The notes: generated by a model not told the origin, from the sequence alone. A stretch of DNA of 64,000 nt from Bacillus sp. FJAT-29790 (GCF_019039215.1 NZ_JAHNZZ010000001.1:1154006-1218005), one strand, 5' to 3'. Shown: positions 43,444-52,743, counted from the first letter of the stretch. Made by a program: numbers and translations.

Positions 43444-44373
43444 ATGAATTCAGCGGAAGAGATTATTAAAGTTCAGAAGCTTTTGAAAAAATATGGTGAT
43501 TTTACAGCGGTAAATGGGATCGAGTTTCAAGTGAAGAAAGGAGAAGTTTTCGGCTTGCTTGGTCCGAATGGTGCTGGCAAAACAACGACATTAGAAATGT
43601 TGGTTGGGCTTAGGAAACCAGATGATGGTACTGCGTTTATTGATGGATTTGATATCACCCGTGAATTAAATAAGATAAAAGAAGTGATCGGTGTTCAGCT
43701 CCAATCCACAACACTTTTTGAGCTACTAACAGTGAAAGAAATATTACACTTATATGCCAGCTTTTACAATAAACAAGTGTCTATTCCTGCATTAATCGAA
43801 GATATGCTTCTTACCGATAAAACGAAGAATCGGATCAAGAGTTTATCTGGCGGACAAAAACAAAGATTAGCGATTGCATTAGCACTTGTACATGATCCAA
43901 AGATTATTTTTTTGGATGAGCCGACAACAGGACTTGATCCCCAGGCTAGGAGAACACTGTGGGATATTATTCTTCGCCTAAAAGAAAGAGGAAAAACGAT
44001 TGTTTTAACGACTCATTATATGGACGAAGCACATGTCTTGTGTGATCGAATTGCCATTATGGATCAAGGGCAGCTAATTGCCTTGGATACACCTTCTTTG
44101 CTCGTTAAAAACCTGCAATCAGATAGTGCTGTAGAGTTTCGTTTTCAAGATGAGTCCCTTGAAGTGGATTTAAAGGAAATTGAAGGAGTAAAGCAAGTTG
44201 GAAATCATAAAGATACTTATGTTCTTTACACTGATGATTTGCAAACCACCTTAACGAGCTTGATTCAGACGGCCTCCGACAAACACCTCAAATTAGTAGA
44301 TCTGCAGACACGTACAGCTACCCTAGAAGATGTGTTTATACACATGACAGGAAGGAGGTTACGTGAAGGATGA
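43444..44373 (+). CDS. ABC-2 type transporter, ATP-binding protein
   Basis: The 309-residue ATPase has Walker A GPNGAGKTTTLEMLV, Q-loop, signature KSLSGGQKQRLAIALAL, Walker B IIFLDEPTTGLDPQARR and H-loop TTHYMDEA, followed by a C-terminal domain of about 80 residues common in drug or lipid exporters. ATG 43444 follows TTGGAGTGTGAG. Its last four bases overlap the permease start (ATGA), so it drives that permease. The exported substrate is unknown; the family includes drug, lantibiotic and sodium exporters. Confidence 0.93.
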   Translation: MNSAEEIIKVQKLLKKYGDFTAVNGIEFQVKKGEVFGLLGPNGAGKTTTLEMLVGLRKPDDGTAFIDGFDITRELNKIKEVIGVQLQSTTLFELLTVKEILHLYASFYNKQVSIPALIEDMLLTDKTKNRIKSLSGGQKQRLAIALALVHDPKIIFLDEPTTGLDPQARRTLWDIILRLKERGKTIVLTTHYMDEAHVLCDRIAIMDQGQLIALDTPSLLVKNLQSDSAVEFRFQDESLEVDLKEIEGVKQVGNHKDTYVLYTDDLQTTLTSLIQTASDKHLKLVDLQTRTATLEDVFIHMTGRRLREG

Positions 44374-45473
44374 GAGCATACTGGCAATTAACGCTATCGC
44401 AATTACGCATTTTTCTGCGTAATCGCCAAGTCTTATTTTGGACGTTAGCCTTTCCAATTTTTCTCATGATCATGTTAGGCTCATTTTTAGGAAACGGAAA
44501 TGGAATGTCAGTATCGATTGGAGTAGTGGATCAAGATCAATCCACTCAGTCGCAACAATTAATTGACATGTTAATACAAAACGAAGCCATTCAGTTGAAT
44601 GAAGAAAGTAGTAAAGACGATGCATTTATGCAGTTAAAAAAAGGCGATCTTCATGTCGTTGTAGTTATACCGAAAGGATACGATTCTTTTTTGAACAAAA
44701 CAACTTTAGATACACAGCAGCCGTTTTCTCTACCGGTTTACTATAATGAAACCAATTTTGCCGTTTCTCAGGTTGGTATTCAGCTAGTAAACGGTGCGAT
44801 AGATGGAATTAGTAAAGCGAAGGTTGATTATGTTCCAGTCATTGTTACCGATACGCAGGGAATCGAAGCATTAAACTTAAAATATATTGATTTCTTAGTT
44901 CCTGGGATTGTCGCGATGATGATTATGAGCAACAACATGAACGGGGTCGCGGGGCAAATTGCGGCTTGGAGGGAACGCGGGATTTTAAGAAGAATGCAAG
45001 GAACTACATTAAAGGCATCAACCTTTATTGCTGCACAAATTACCGCAAGACTAGTATTAAATGGCATGCAGGCACTCATTGTTCTTGGTGTTGCCCATCT
45101 TATTTTCGGCATTGAAGTTAGAGGATCGTGGCTTACTCTGATCAGCTTTGTCATCCTAGGAACTTTAGCATTTATGGCGATTGGATTCATCATTGCAGGT
45201 ATTGCAAAAACGCCAGAAAGTGCTGCACCTATTGCTGGTTTTCTTTCCTTTCCAATGCTGTTCTTGGGAGGAGTATTTTTTCCGATTAAAGACATGCCGG
45301 AATTTCTGCAGCCGATTGTTCAAACCTTGCCGATCGCGCATTTAAGTCATGCACTCCGAGAAACGATGAATGTCGGAGCATCGTTTATGAGTTTAGGAAC
45401 AGAGGCACTTATTCTAGGCGGCTGGCTCATAGGAGCATTTATCGTTGCCAGCTATACGTTTAAATGGGAATAG
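44370..45473 (+). CDS. ABC-2 type transporter permease
   Basis: The 367-residue protein has the ABC-2 plan: one N-terminal membrane helix (VLFWTLAFPIFLMIMLGSFL), a large extracytoplasmic domain (about 45-170), then five C-terminal helices with VPGIVAMMIMSN and the FPMLFLGGVFFPIKDMPEFL signature. It is translationally coupled to the ATPase, and together they probably form a homodimeric exporter. Confidence 0.92.
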   Translation: MRAYWQLTLSQLRIFLRNRQVLFWTLAFPIFLMIMLGSFLGNGNGMSVSIGVVDQDQSTQSQQLIDMLIQNEAIQLNEESSKDDAFMQLKKGDLHVVVVIPKGYDSFLNKTTLDTQQPFSLPVYYNETNFAVSQVGIQLVNGAIDGISKAKVDYVPVIVTDTQGIEALNLKYIDFLVPGIVAMMIMSNNMNGVAGQIAAWRERGILRRMQGTTLKASTFIAAQITARLVLNGMQALIVLGVAHLIFGIEVRGSWLTLISFVILGTLAFMAIGFIIAGIAKTPESAAPIAGFLSFPMLFLGGVFFPIKDMPEFLQPIVQTLPIAHLSHALRETMNVGASFMSLGTEALILGGWLIGAFIVASYTFKWE

Positions 45474-45527
45474 GGTAAAGGACTATCGAATAAAATGAAT
45501 AAACTGGGAGAAAAAAAGGAGGACACA

Positions 45528-45962
45528 ATGAATAAACAAGATTATCAAACACATATACGAATGCATCCGATTTATCATTATGTTTTAACGGTATTAGTAT
45601 TAGGAACTTTAGTAGCTACCATTGTTCAACTGGTTCGTTCCATAAATGAAGGAGCAAACATTCTACAAGCAATAATTCTACTTTTGCTCTTAATCATTAT
45701 TGTCATTATCGCAGGTCTTGTGAGATTATACCCATTAAAAGCTCAAGATCGTGCCATACGCGCAGAAGAAAACCTGCGCCATTATGTATTAACTGGGGAA
45801 TTATTAGACCGGAAACTAAGCATGGCGCAAGTGGTAGCTTTACGTTTTGCAGATGACAATGAATTTCCTGTACTTAGTAAAAAAGCTGTGGAGGAAAATT
45901 TAAAGCCGGATGAGATAAAGAAAGCAATCGTAAATTGGCGACCTGATATGAATAGAGTTTAA
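45528..45962 (+). CDS. DUF6526 family membrane protein
   Basis: I start at ATG 45528 (MNKQDYQTHIRMHPIYHYVL) behind AAAAAAGGAGGACACA; the longer frame from 45495 has no site. The 144-residue protein has two membrane helices (YHYVLTVLVLGTLVATIVQL and ILQAIILLLLLIIIVIIAGL) followed by a soluble tail (YPLKAQDRAIRAEENLRHY, LDRKLSMAQVVALRFADDNE) that matches my recollection of DUF6526. Function is unknown. It may be the third gene of the ABC-2 operon, 54 bases downstream. Confidence 0.8.
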   Translation: MNKQDYQTHIRMHPIYHYVLTVLVLGTLVATIVQLVRSINEGANILQAIILLLLLIIIVIIAGLVRLYPLKAQDRAIRAEENLRHYVLTGELLDRKLSMAQVVALRFADDNEFPVLSKKAVEENLKPDEIKKAIVNWRPDMNRV

Positions 45963-46050
45963 ATGATTGTTGAACAATTCAGGAGTTTTGTAATAAGGAA
46001 TAATATAATAAATCATCGAAACAAAACGTGTGTTCTGCATCTGGAAATGG

Positions 46051-46056
46051 TATAAT
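46051..46056 (+). promoter_or_regulatory. -10 box of the split toxin-like gene
   Basis: TATAAT lies 25 bases before the leader TCAAGGGTGG; no convincing -35 is visible. Confidence 0.5.
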
Positions 46057-46080
46057 AAAAAAAGCAATAGATTAGATTTC

Positions 46081-46148
46081 TCAAGGGTGGTCGGCATTTC
46101 CCCGATGAAAGGGGGTGATGCTGGTGACGGTGTTTCAGGCGTTTATGG
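46081..46148 (+). pseudogene. Holin-like (type I toxin-like) small gene, 5' half with leader
   Basis: The leader TCAAGGGTGGTCGGCATTTC, then CCCGATGAAAGGGGGTGATG, is the usual 5' region of Bacillus holin-like toxin genes. ATG 46118 or GTG 46124 opens MLVTVFQAFM, matching the family N-terminus (MTVFQ-S/A-LM). After the ATG at 46146-46148 the frame continues into unrelated sequence and stops at 46178-46180 (20 codons in all). The missing hydrophobic half is found at 53228. I infer that an insertion separated the two parts. Confidence 0.7.
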
Positions 46149-46228
46149 TTTATCAATACCTATTAATAAAAAAGTTATAATTTAATTGTGTTCTATCATT
46201 GTAGACATGTATTTAAAGAATGATTTAA

Positions 46229-46262
46229 AAATGGCTAATCTTTAAGGATGTTAGCCATTATA
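46229..46262. terminator. Hairpin AATGGCTAAT / TTAGCCATT
   Basis: A 9-10 bp stem with an 11-base loop and AT-rich flanks near the left end of the insertion. The T-run is weak on the plus strand; the A-run before the stem would serve the minus strand. Confidence 0.5.
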
Positions 46263-46335
46263 TTTTCCAAAGATATCTTCCAAAGTTTCATTTGTGGCAT
46301 TGAAATAAAGTTCGATAATTTATAAAAGTTTGATC

Positions 46336-46366
46336 AAAAATCCTGTATTGATATGCAGGATTTTTT
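46336..46366. terminator. Strong bidirectional terminator near the left end of the insertion
   Basis: AAAAATCCTG and CAGGATTTTTT pair around TATTGATATG, with A-run and T-run on either side. It could terminate minus-strand transcripts leaving the IS110 gene. Confidence 0.85.
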
Positions 46367-46544
46367 CTTGTTCAGCAAAACCAGCCAATAGTTGTCAACA
46401 TTTTTTAATAAAGTTATTAAAAATATCATGTTATACTAAAATTATGCATGCCAAATAACCTTCCAAATACTATGTTTTGGAAAGTCTTGGTTCACTTGGT
46501 TAAATTGTTAAATCAAGCTAAATCTTGAAAAGAAGTTTTGTTGT

Positions 46545-47746
46545 TTAAAGTGCATAAATCCAATGTAAGAGCTTGTTTGCACAAGCGATCACAGCTACTC
46601 TAAAAGGTTTTACTACTTCCAGTTTCTTATCATAGAACGCTCGTAATCTCTTATTACGAGGAAGGATTTCATCAGTTGTTTTCTGTTTTCGACAGTCACG
46701 AATAGCACATTTAACAGCCATATACAAGGCTTGCCGAAGTCTGCTAGATCCTCTTTTGGTAATTCGATTGTAAGTACCTTTGAATGTGCCAGATTCAAAG
46801 ACACTTGGGTCAAGACCGGCAAATGCCACTAGTTTCTTAGGGTTATTAAACCTTTCGATTTCCCCAATTTCAGAAATAATCGTTGCCGCGATTTTTTCAC
46901 CAATACCGGGAATTGAACGGATAATTTTAGATTCCTCAATATGCTTTGCCAAGGCATCTATTTCATTTTCAAGCGTGGATAGATGCTTCTTGCGCTCAAA
47001 TAGCATATTAATATACATATCCAAGCTTAGGGAAAGGCTAGAGTATAAAGTCTTCCGAAAAGGGTTTTGTGCTGCTGCAGTCATTAGTTTTTCGGCCTGT
47101 TTGTTTGCCCATTGTAGTGACCGGGAGTTACAGAATTCCTTTATTTTAACCGTTAATGTTTCAACATCGGTGTTCAAGACATCTTCTGAAGTAGGAAATG
47201 CTTGTAATGTTTTTAAAGAAACATCCGAATATAAGTCTCCAAAAACCTTACTATATTCAGGGAATATTTGATCCAAAACTGCCTGAAATTGTAGTTTGGT
47301 TTGTACAAACATGCCTGTAATATTATCGTGCTGCCGCGTAAGATGACGTAGGTTCATCAGTTGAACACCACGCTTTTTGTATGGTTCTAAATCCTCTTTG
47401 TAATACAGCTCGCAGAGGTGATTGGCATCAATGATATCTGTTTTTACCTTTCGCAAACTAGAACTTTTTGCTTTATAGGAGATAAGTGGATTTACAATAA
47501 TAATTAAATAACCTTTGTCCTCAAAATATTGATATTTGGTGTGTGATAATGACCCGTTGATTCCATTACAAGAGGTGGGCGTTCTCCTGAAATATCTTCT
47601 ATCTCTTTAATAAATGCTAATAAACTAGCTAACCCATCAAGATCATGTTTAGCTTTGAAACTTTTCTTATAAGGCTTCTTTCTTTCCAAGTATGCTTGAA
47701 CCTGACTTTCACCTTTTGCCACATCCAGACCAATGACTGGATTCAT
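46545..47746 (-). pseudogene. IS110-family transposase, frameshifted
   Basis: The start is ATG 47746 (MNPVIGLDVAKGESQVQAYL). The N-terminal DEDD (RuvC-like) domain has GLDVAKGES, VMESTGHYH, and, in another frame, KVKTDIIDANHLCELYY. The C-terminal transposase_20 part has IPGIGEKIAATIISEIGEIE and KRGSSRLRQALYMAVKCAI with the serine expected of this family. The reading frame breaks near 47525: after GHYHTP the first frame runs NINILRTKVI-stop, while the shifted frame reads QYFEDKGYLIIIVNPLISYK. A single-base deletion explains this, so the enzyme is probably inactive unless recoded. Confidence 0.92.
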
Positions 47747-47940
47747 TATAAATCTCCTCCTCCAAATATAATTACCGGTACCCCTAGTCCTTCTTGTAGT
47801 GTCATAGCTTCGCTTGTTATACGAGATCATTGTCCCAACCAGCCTCAAACGTGTTTCTACAAGTAGGGGGCGAACTGTTTTGCGGACGGGATCATGTCCC
47901 ACGGGCCGTTACGTTCTACCCCGGCTACCATTAGCATATA
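47747..47940 (-). ncRNA. Candidate bridge-RNA region of the IS110 element
   Basis: IS110-group elements encode a bridge RNA in the non-coding end upstream of the recombinase. Here about 190 bases without coding sequence separate the transposase start from unrelated sequence, containing (minus strand) GGTAGCCGGGGTAGAACG, GCCCGTGGGACATGATCCCG, TACTTGTAGAAACACGTTTG and GAGGCTGGTTGGGACAATG. GC-rich conserved blocks and small inverted pairs (GGGACATGATCCC) suit a folded RNA. Boundaries and loops are not resolved. Confidence 0.5.
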
Positions 47941-47944
47941 TCGA

Positions 47945-47983
47945 TAAAAAAAATGATCAACCAGAAATATTTTCTGGCTGACC
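47945..47983 (-). terminator. Terminator reading toward the IS110 element
   Basis: On the minus strand GGTCAGCCAGAAA pairs with TTTCTGGTTGATC and is followed by ATTTTTTTT. Confidence 0.75.
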
Positions 47984-48087
47984 TTATAATACGATCGGGC
48001 CATTTAATTGAATAGGGAAGGAATTATTAGAAAGTAAATCGAAGTAAAAGTACTAACAAAGACTGTTAAGAATTATGAGGTGAAGAA

Positions 48088-48503
48088 ATGAATAACCAAA
48101 GAATTATTGGAAAAACAAAGGATGTCGGATTTCAGGTCGGAGTTAGAAGGACTTTTTCAATTTCACAGGAGAAAGCTTGGGAGCTTATTACTTCTAGGAA
48201 GGATTAGATTTATGGTTGGGTGAGATTACTAGCATCATTCTTGAACCAGGTCAGAAATACATAACGAAAACGGGGGCAGGGGAAATTCGGATTGTTAAAC
48301 CGTTACAACAGCTTCGCCTAACATGGAAAAAAGAGGAATGGGAAAAACCCTCAACAGTTCAAGTCTGTATTATATCGAAAGCAAGTAATAAAACAACGAT
48401 TAGTTTGCATCAAGAAAAGCTTGCCGATAAGAATGTTCGAGAGGAAATGAAAGTATATTGGGGAGAAATTCTAGATGGAATAACGGAAAGGCTGCAAAAT
48501 TAA
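48088..48503 (+). pseudogene. SRPBCC/AHSA1-domain protein, frameshifted
   Basis: ATG 48088 behind ATGAGGTGAAGAA opens MNNQRIIGKTKDVGFQVGVR and RTFSISQEKAWELITS, then RKD-stop at about 48207. The adjacent frame continues GLDLWLGEITSIILEPGQKY and RLTWKKEEWEKPSTVQVCI to TAA 48503. Adding one A in TCTA(A)GGAAGG near 48197 restores a continuous START-like domain of about 138 residues. So this is a recent single-base frameshift. Confidence 0.88.
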
Positions 48504-48598
48504 TCCGATTTAGATAAAGAAGGGTTGATGTGAAGTAGAATGCTTGCCCACTCGACTGAGTTTATAGTACTCAAAACCATAAGTGAGGAGAGGAATTT

Positions 48599-48901
48599 AT
48601 GATTAAACAACTGATCATTGGCGACGCAACGCATGAACTGGCCTCTACGCGCCGCATTCTGGAAGGTTTGTCCGATGAACAGATGTCTTGGAAGCCGCAC
48701 GATAAATCAATGACGCTCGTAGGACTAGCCACACATCTGATCAACCTGCTAAATTGGCAAATTGCGATTTTACAGTACCCCGCGTTCGATCTTGCGACCA
48801 TACCGCAGAGGAGAGAGGCTTTGAAAAAACGCGCTGATGTTCTGGAGGATTTCGACGCGAACATCGGTAAGTTAATAAAGTTACTAGACGAATGCGATTA
48901 G
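48599..48901 (+). pseudogene. DinB-family protein, truncated
   Basis: ATG 48599 follows GAGGAGAGGAATTT. The 100-residue product has the N-terminal DinB/YfiT-like four-helix pattern (TRRILEGLSDEQMSWKPHDK, MTLVGLATHLINLLNWQIAI, VLEDFDANIGKLIKLLDE) with one of the metal-binding histidines in the THL motif. It stops at TAG where family members continue for 50-60 more residues with HxxxH. Downstream sequence (48902-48950) has scraps such as LWVL and SGNVIY in shifting frames, suggesting decay. Confidence 0.75.
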
Positions 48902-48964
48902 CTGTGGGTGCTTTAGTGGTAATGTTATTTACTGAGATGATGTAAATATTTGAATCCTAAGGAA

Positions 48965-49081
48965 ATGAATGTAGAAGAAATCGAGGATATTGATGGAGGA
49001 TTGGATCCGTTTTTTGATGATTACCTTGAGGAATCCTTATTAAATCATATGATTGTTTATCCTGGGATTGACCGAATCTAA
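48965..49081 (+). CDS. Short acidic open frame, unknown, perhaps a gene fragment
   Basis: ATG 48965 opens 38 codons (MNVEEIEDIDGGLDPFFDDY, LEESLLNHMIVYPGIDRI). After TAA the same frame continues LSWAMQQKRLKKYPSEISSM to TAG at about 49150, so it may be a longer gene with an internal stop. I recognise no family. It lies between broken genes and the murE terminus. Confidence 0.3.
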   Translation: MNVEEIEDIDGGLDPFFDDYLEESLLNHMIVYPGIDRI

Positions 49082-49258
49082 TTAAGTTGGGCAATGCAGC
49101 AGAAAAGATTAAAAAAGTACCCAAGCGAAATTTCGTCAATGCCTGGGTAGGATGGGTAATTGTTAAAAATCCCCATATCTGTATTTTGAAAACTTAAATC
49201 AGTAACAATAAAGTCGTTTGAAAGTATGGGCAATGTCTTTTAGTTGAAGAAAGGCATT

Positions 49259-50734
49259 TTATTCCTTCTTCAATAAAGTCTTCTTGGCTATTATTTTATC
49301 ATCAAAGTGGATGGTCTTATCTTTTAGTATTTGATAAGTTTCATGTCCCTTTCCTGCTATTAGAACAACGTCATTAGATGAAGCCATGTTAATCGCCTTT
49401 TTAATAGCTTCTTCACGATTTACAACTAATTGATAATGACTGGAGCTCTTCATTCCTTTTTCAATATCCTTCATAATTATAATGGGATCTTCTGAACGTG
49501 GGTTATCAGAGGTAACAAAGACAAAGTCACTATAACGATTGGCTATTTCACCCATGATAGGCCGCTTTGTTACGTCTCTATCTCCACCGCATCCAAAGAC
49601 AGTAATTACTTTACCGTTTGAAAACTCCTTGATTGTTGTAAGTACATTTTCTAAAGCATCAGGTGAGTGAGCATAATCGACTAATACAAGAAAATCTTGC
49701 CCTTCATCTATTATTTCCATCCTACCTCCAATACTTTTTAGGTCAGATAAACTATTCCTAATACTTTCTAAAGGTATTCCTTCAATCAAAGAAGATGTTA
49801 TTCCCGCTAAAGCATTATACACATTAAATTTACCTACTAAATTAAGTCTTATTTCTATTTCACCAATAAAAGAAGTAAGTAAAAATCGGATACCTCGTGG
49901 TGACATGATAATATTCTTTGCAGAAACATCAGATTTATTGTTAATTCCATATGTAATAACCTCTGTTGAAGTTAATTTACGGAAATATTCAATTGAAGGG
50001 TCATCTGCATTTAGAACAACATACTTTTTGTCCTCAGGGAGGAATGTATTTCCAAGCCTTGAAAATAAAAGCCCTTTAGTTTTTCTATATTCTTCAATAG
50101 TTCCATGATAATCTAAGTGGTCTTGAGTTAAGTTTGTAAATACAGCAGTCCTGAAATTACATCCCAAAACTCTCCCCATGTCCAACCCTTGGGATGTGAC
50201 TTCCATTACACAATAATCAGTTTTGCAGTCTCTCATTTTCCGTAAATTTCGTTGAAGTATTGGTGGTTCTTGAGTATTAATATCAGTGGGGTATAAATGA
50301 TTATTTATTTTCATTCCGTTATTACCCATCAAACCAGTTTTAGATCCATAGTCGGCCAATATTTTTTCAATAATATACGACGTTGTTGTTTTACCATTTG
50401 TTCCTGTAATTCCTATAAGTCTCATTTCATTTGATGGATAACTATAAAAATGGGATGCAATAACTGACATGGCATGTCTTGCATCCTGAACAAATATCTT
50501 CGGAATGTCTATATCTATATCTCTTTCAACAATAAGTGCTATGGCCCCGTTTCTAACCGCATCTTCTGCATATAAATGCCTATCTGCAAGAAATCCTCTA
50601 ATGGCAGGAACACATATAAATAAATTTCCTTTTTCTATTTTTCGGGAGTCCATTTGTATGCCTGTGAATTCTACATTCATATCCCCCACCGTCTTCTTAA
50701 CCATAAAAAGGTCTGCAATCTCTTTTAACTTCAA
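49259..50734 (-). CDS. murE: UDP-N-acetylmuramyl-tripeptide synthetase, MurE type (probably a second, accessory copy)
   Basis: The 491-residue Mur ligase has the ATP loop GITGTNGKTTTS (108-119), the substrate lysine-region EVTSQGL, TNLTQDHLDYH, and the DNPR motif (D410-R413) in TSDNPRSEDP that selects meso-diaminopimelate, then VLIAGKGHETYQ. It would add mDAP to UDP-MurNAc-Ala-Glu. It is not in a dcw cluster; its neighbour is asnB, 92 bases upstream on the same strand. I call it accessory because the main murE is normally within dcw, which is not in this window. Confidence 0.9.
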   Translation of the reverse strand: MKLKEIADLFMVKKTVGDMNVEFTGIQMDSRKIEKGNLFICVPAIRGFLADRHLYAEDAVRNGAIALIVERDIDIDIPKIFVQDARHAMSVIASHFYSYPSNEMRLIGITGTNGKTTTSYIIEKILADYGSKTGLMGNNGMKINNHLYPTDINTQEPPILQRNLRKMRDCKTDYCVMEVTSQGLDMGRVLGCNFRTAVFTNLTQDHLDYHGTIEEYRKTKGLLFSRLGNTFLPEDKKYVVLNADDPSIEYFRKLTSTEVITYGINNKSDVSAKNIIMSPRGIRFLLTSFIGEIEIRLNLVGKFNVYNALAGITSSLIEGIPLESIRNSLSDLKSIGGRMEIIDEGQDFLVLVDYAHSPDALENVLTTIKEFSNGKVITVFGCGGDRDVTKRPIMGEIANRYSDFVFVTSDNPRSEDPIIIMKDIEKGMKSSSHYQLVVNREEAIKKAINMASSNDVVLIAGKGHETYQILKDKTIHFDDKIIAKKTLLKKE

Positions 50735-50826
50735 TTACAACATCCTCTCGTTTATTAATTAGTTAAACATTACATTCCACATGGTCTTAGTAATTATTTC
50801 TTTAACTAAATTAAACAACTTTATTG

Positions 50827-52743
50827 TTAGTCAACAATGGGGGGATAAGCGATACTCTTACTTTGTACTTGATTCGCATGTAAATAATTAAAATCGTAGG
50901 CACCTTCTATATTAATTTGATGCCAGATCATAAACACAAAAATGGTCCATAACTTTCGACTGTTATCTTTTTTGTTTACGACATGTTCTTGTAATAAATT
51001 GAATACTTTTTGTTTATTAAAAAGGTAATCTGTTGGGCTTGAGCGAACTAAATTGGTGGCCCAATCATACATTTCGTCTTTCAACCAATGGCGGATAGGA
51101 ACCGGGAAACCTAATTTTTTTCGATTCAATACATGTTCTGGAACAATACCTTCTGCTGCTTTTCGGAGTATATACTTAGTCGTATTATTTTTGATTTTTT
51201 GATCTGATTGTATTTTTGCTGCAACTTTGAAAACTTCTTTATCCAAGAAAGGAACTCTTAGCTCAAGGGAATGGGCCATCGTCATTTTATCTGCCTTCAG
51301 CAAGATATCTCCCATTAGCCATGTAAGAATATCCAAATGCTGCATTTTTGTAATGGGATCATATGATATGGACTGGTTATAAATCGGTTCGGTTACAGCT
51401 GAATAATCTAAGTTGGACTTGTAATTCCTAAGCAACAATTTCTTTTCTCTTTCTTCAAACATTTTTGCATTACCAATATATCGCTCTTCCAAAGGAGTAA
51501 CACCGCGTTCAATGAAGTTTTTACCTTTTACACCATCTGGTAAAATACGGCTCAGTATCTTTAAAAGATACTTTATCGGATTTGGGATATAGTTAAACAT
51601 TTTCAATGATTGAGGCTCTCTATAAATATTATAGCCACCAAAAAGCTCGTCCGCCCCTTCGCCGGATAGTACGACTTTTACGTGCTTTCTGGCTTCACGG
51701 GCCACAAAATATAATGGAACAGCTGCTGGGTCTGCCAGCGGATCGTCCATGTGCCAAATAATTTTAGGGAGTTCTGCCAAATATTCTTCAGGGGAAATGA
51801 TATAGCTAATATTTTCTAAATTAAGAGCTTGGGCTGTTTCTTTCGCAACATCAACTTCACTGAATCCATCTCTTTCAAAACCAACGGAGAACGTTTTTAA
51901 ATGAGGATTAACCTCTTTTGCTAAAGAAACAATAAAGGAAGAATCAATGCCTCCAGACAAAAATGATCCTACAGGTACATCACTACGCATATGCACATTC
52001 ACGGAATCAATTAGAATATTACGAATTTCTTTAGAGAGTTTTGCTTCAGATAGATCCATCGGTTGGAATTTTGGTGACCAATACCGTTTGATGTTCATCT
52101 TATTTCCTGTTATTTTCGTAAAGTAATGACCTGGTAAAAGTTTTTTTATATGGTTTGTCATCGTATCAGGTTCGGGTACATATTGGAAACTTAGGAAGTG
52201 CTGCAAAGAATTGGAATCCATTTTACCATCCATCGCAAGAAGGATACTTTTTTTCTCGGAAGCAAAATAAGCAATGTCCCCTTGTTCAGAGTAAAAGAAA
52301 GGTTTTATGCCAAAATGATCCCTTGCTCCGAATAATTTTTGCTCTACTTTATCCCAGATGACAAAGGCAAACATGCCCCTCAGCTTTTCTACAGCTCGTT
52401 CCTTTATGGCGCTGTATAAGGCGATGATAACTTCTGTGTCAGATTCTGTAGCAAATTCATATCCTTTTTTCGTTAATTCTTTCCGTAATTCAAGGTAGTT
52501 ATAGATTTCTCCATTGAAAATAATCCAAAATCGATCGTTCTCATAAGAAAGAGGCTGGTGCCCACTTTCAATATCAATAATACTAAGTCGTCTAAATCCA
52601 AAGTTTATATAATCATCAAAATAATATCCTTCATCATCCGGTCCTCTGTGGGTAATAATGTTGTTCATTTCTTTTATTTGATTATCCATATCTGTATTCA
52701 TTTTTTTAGGTTGATGATACATACAACCGATAAATCCACACAT
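50827..52743 (-). CDS. asnB: Asparagine synthase (glutamine-hydrolysing), AsnB/LtsA-like
   Basis: I start at ATG 52743 so that Cys2 (MCGFIGCMYHQ) is the N-terminal nucleophile after Met removal; three more N-terminal codons from 52752 would block it. The 638-residue protein has the class II amidotransferase domain (THRGPDDEGYY, RRLSIIDIESGHQPL) and the synthetase domain with PP-loop SGGIDSSFIVSLA. The length and arrangement match B. subtilis AsnB, shown to amidate mDAP in peptidoglycan precursors. Standing next to a MurE homologue supports a wall-precursor role (inference) over free asparagine synthesis. Confidence 0.9.
   Translation of the reverse strand: MCGFIGCMYHQPKKMNTDMDNQIKEMNNIITHRGPDDEGYYFDDYINFGFRRLSIIDIESGHQPLSYENDRFWIIFNGEIYNYLELRKELTKKGYEFATESDTEVIIALYSAIKERAVEKLRGMFAFVIWDKVEQKLFGARDHFGIKPFFYSEQGDIAYFASEKKSILLAMDGKMDSNSLQHFLSFQYVPEPDTMTNHIKKLLPGHYFTKITGNKMNIKRYWSPKFQPMDLSEAKLSKEIRNILIDSVNVHMRSDVPVGSFLSGGIDSSFIVSLAKEVNPHLKTFSVGFERDGFSEVDVAKETAQALNLENISYIISPEEYLAELPKIIWHMDDPLADPAAVPLYFVAREARKHVKVVLSGEGADELFGGYNIYREPQSLKMFNYIPNPIKYLLKILSRILPDGVKGKNFIERGVTPLEERYIGNAKMFEEREKKLLLRNYKSNLDYSAVTEPIYNQSISYDPITKMQHLDILTWLMGDILLKADKMTMAHSLELRVPFLDKEVFKVAAKIQSDQKIKNNTTKYILRKAAEGIVPEHVLNRKKLGFPVPIRHWLKDEMYDWATNLVRSSPTDYLFNKQKVFNLLQEHVVNKKDNSRKLWTIFVFMIWHQINIEGAYDFNYLHANQVQSKSIAYPPIVD

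Noticed and set aside
46613-46822. Separate small gene inside the IS110 transposase
   Set aside because: It is an alternative frame of the transposase C-terminal domain without its own signals.
46545-47456. The C-terminal IS110 part as an independent gene
   Set aside because: It starts at a TTG inside the conserved LRKVKTD motif; the missing N-terminal half lies upstream in another frame, so it is one frameshifted gene.
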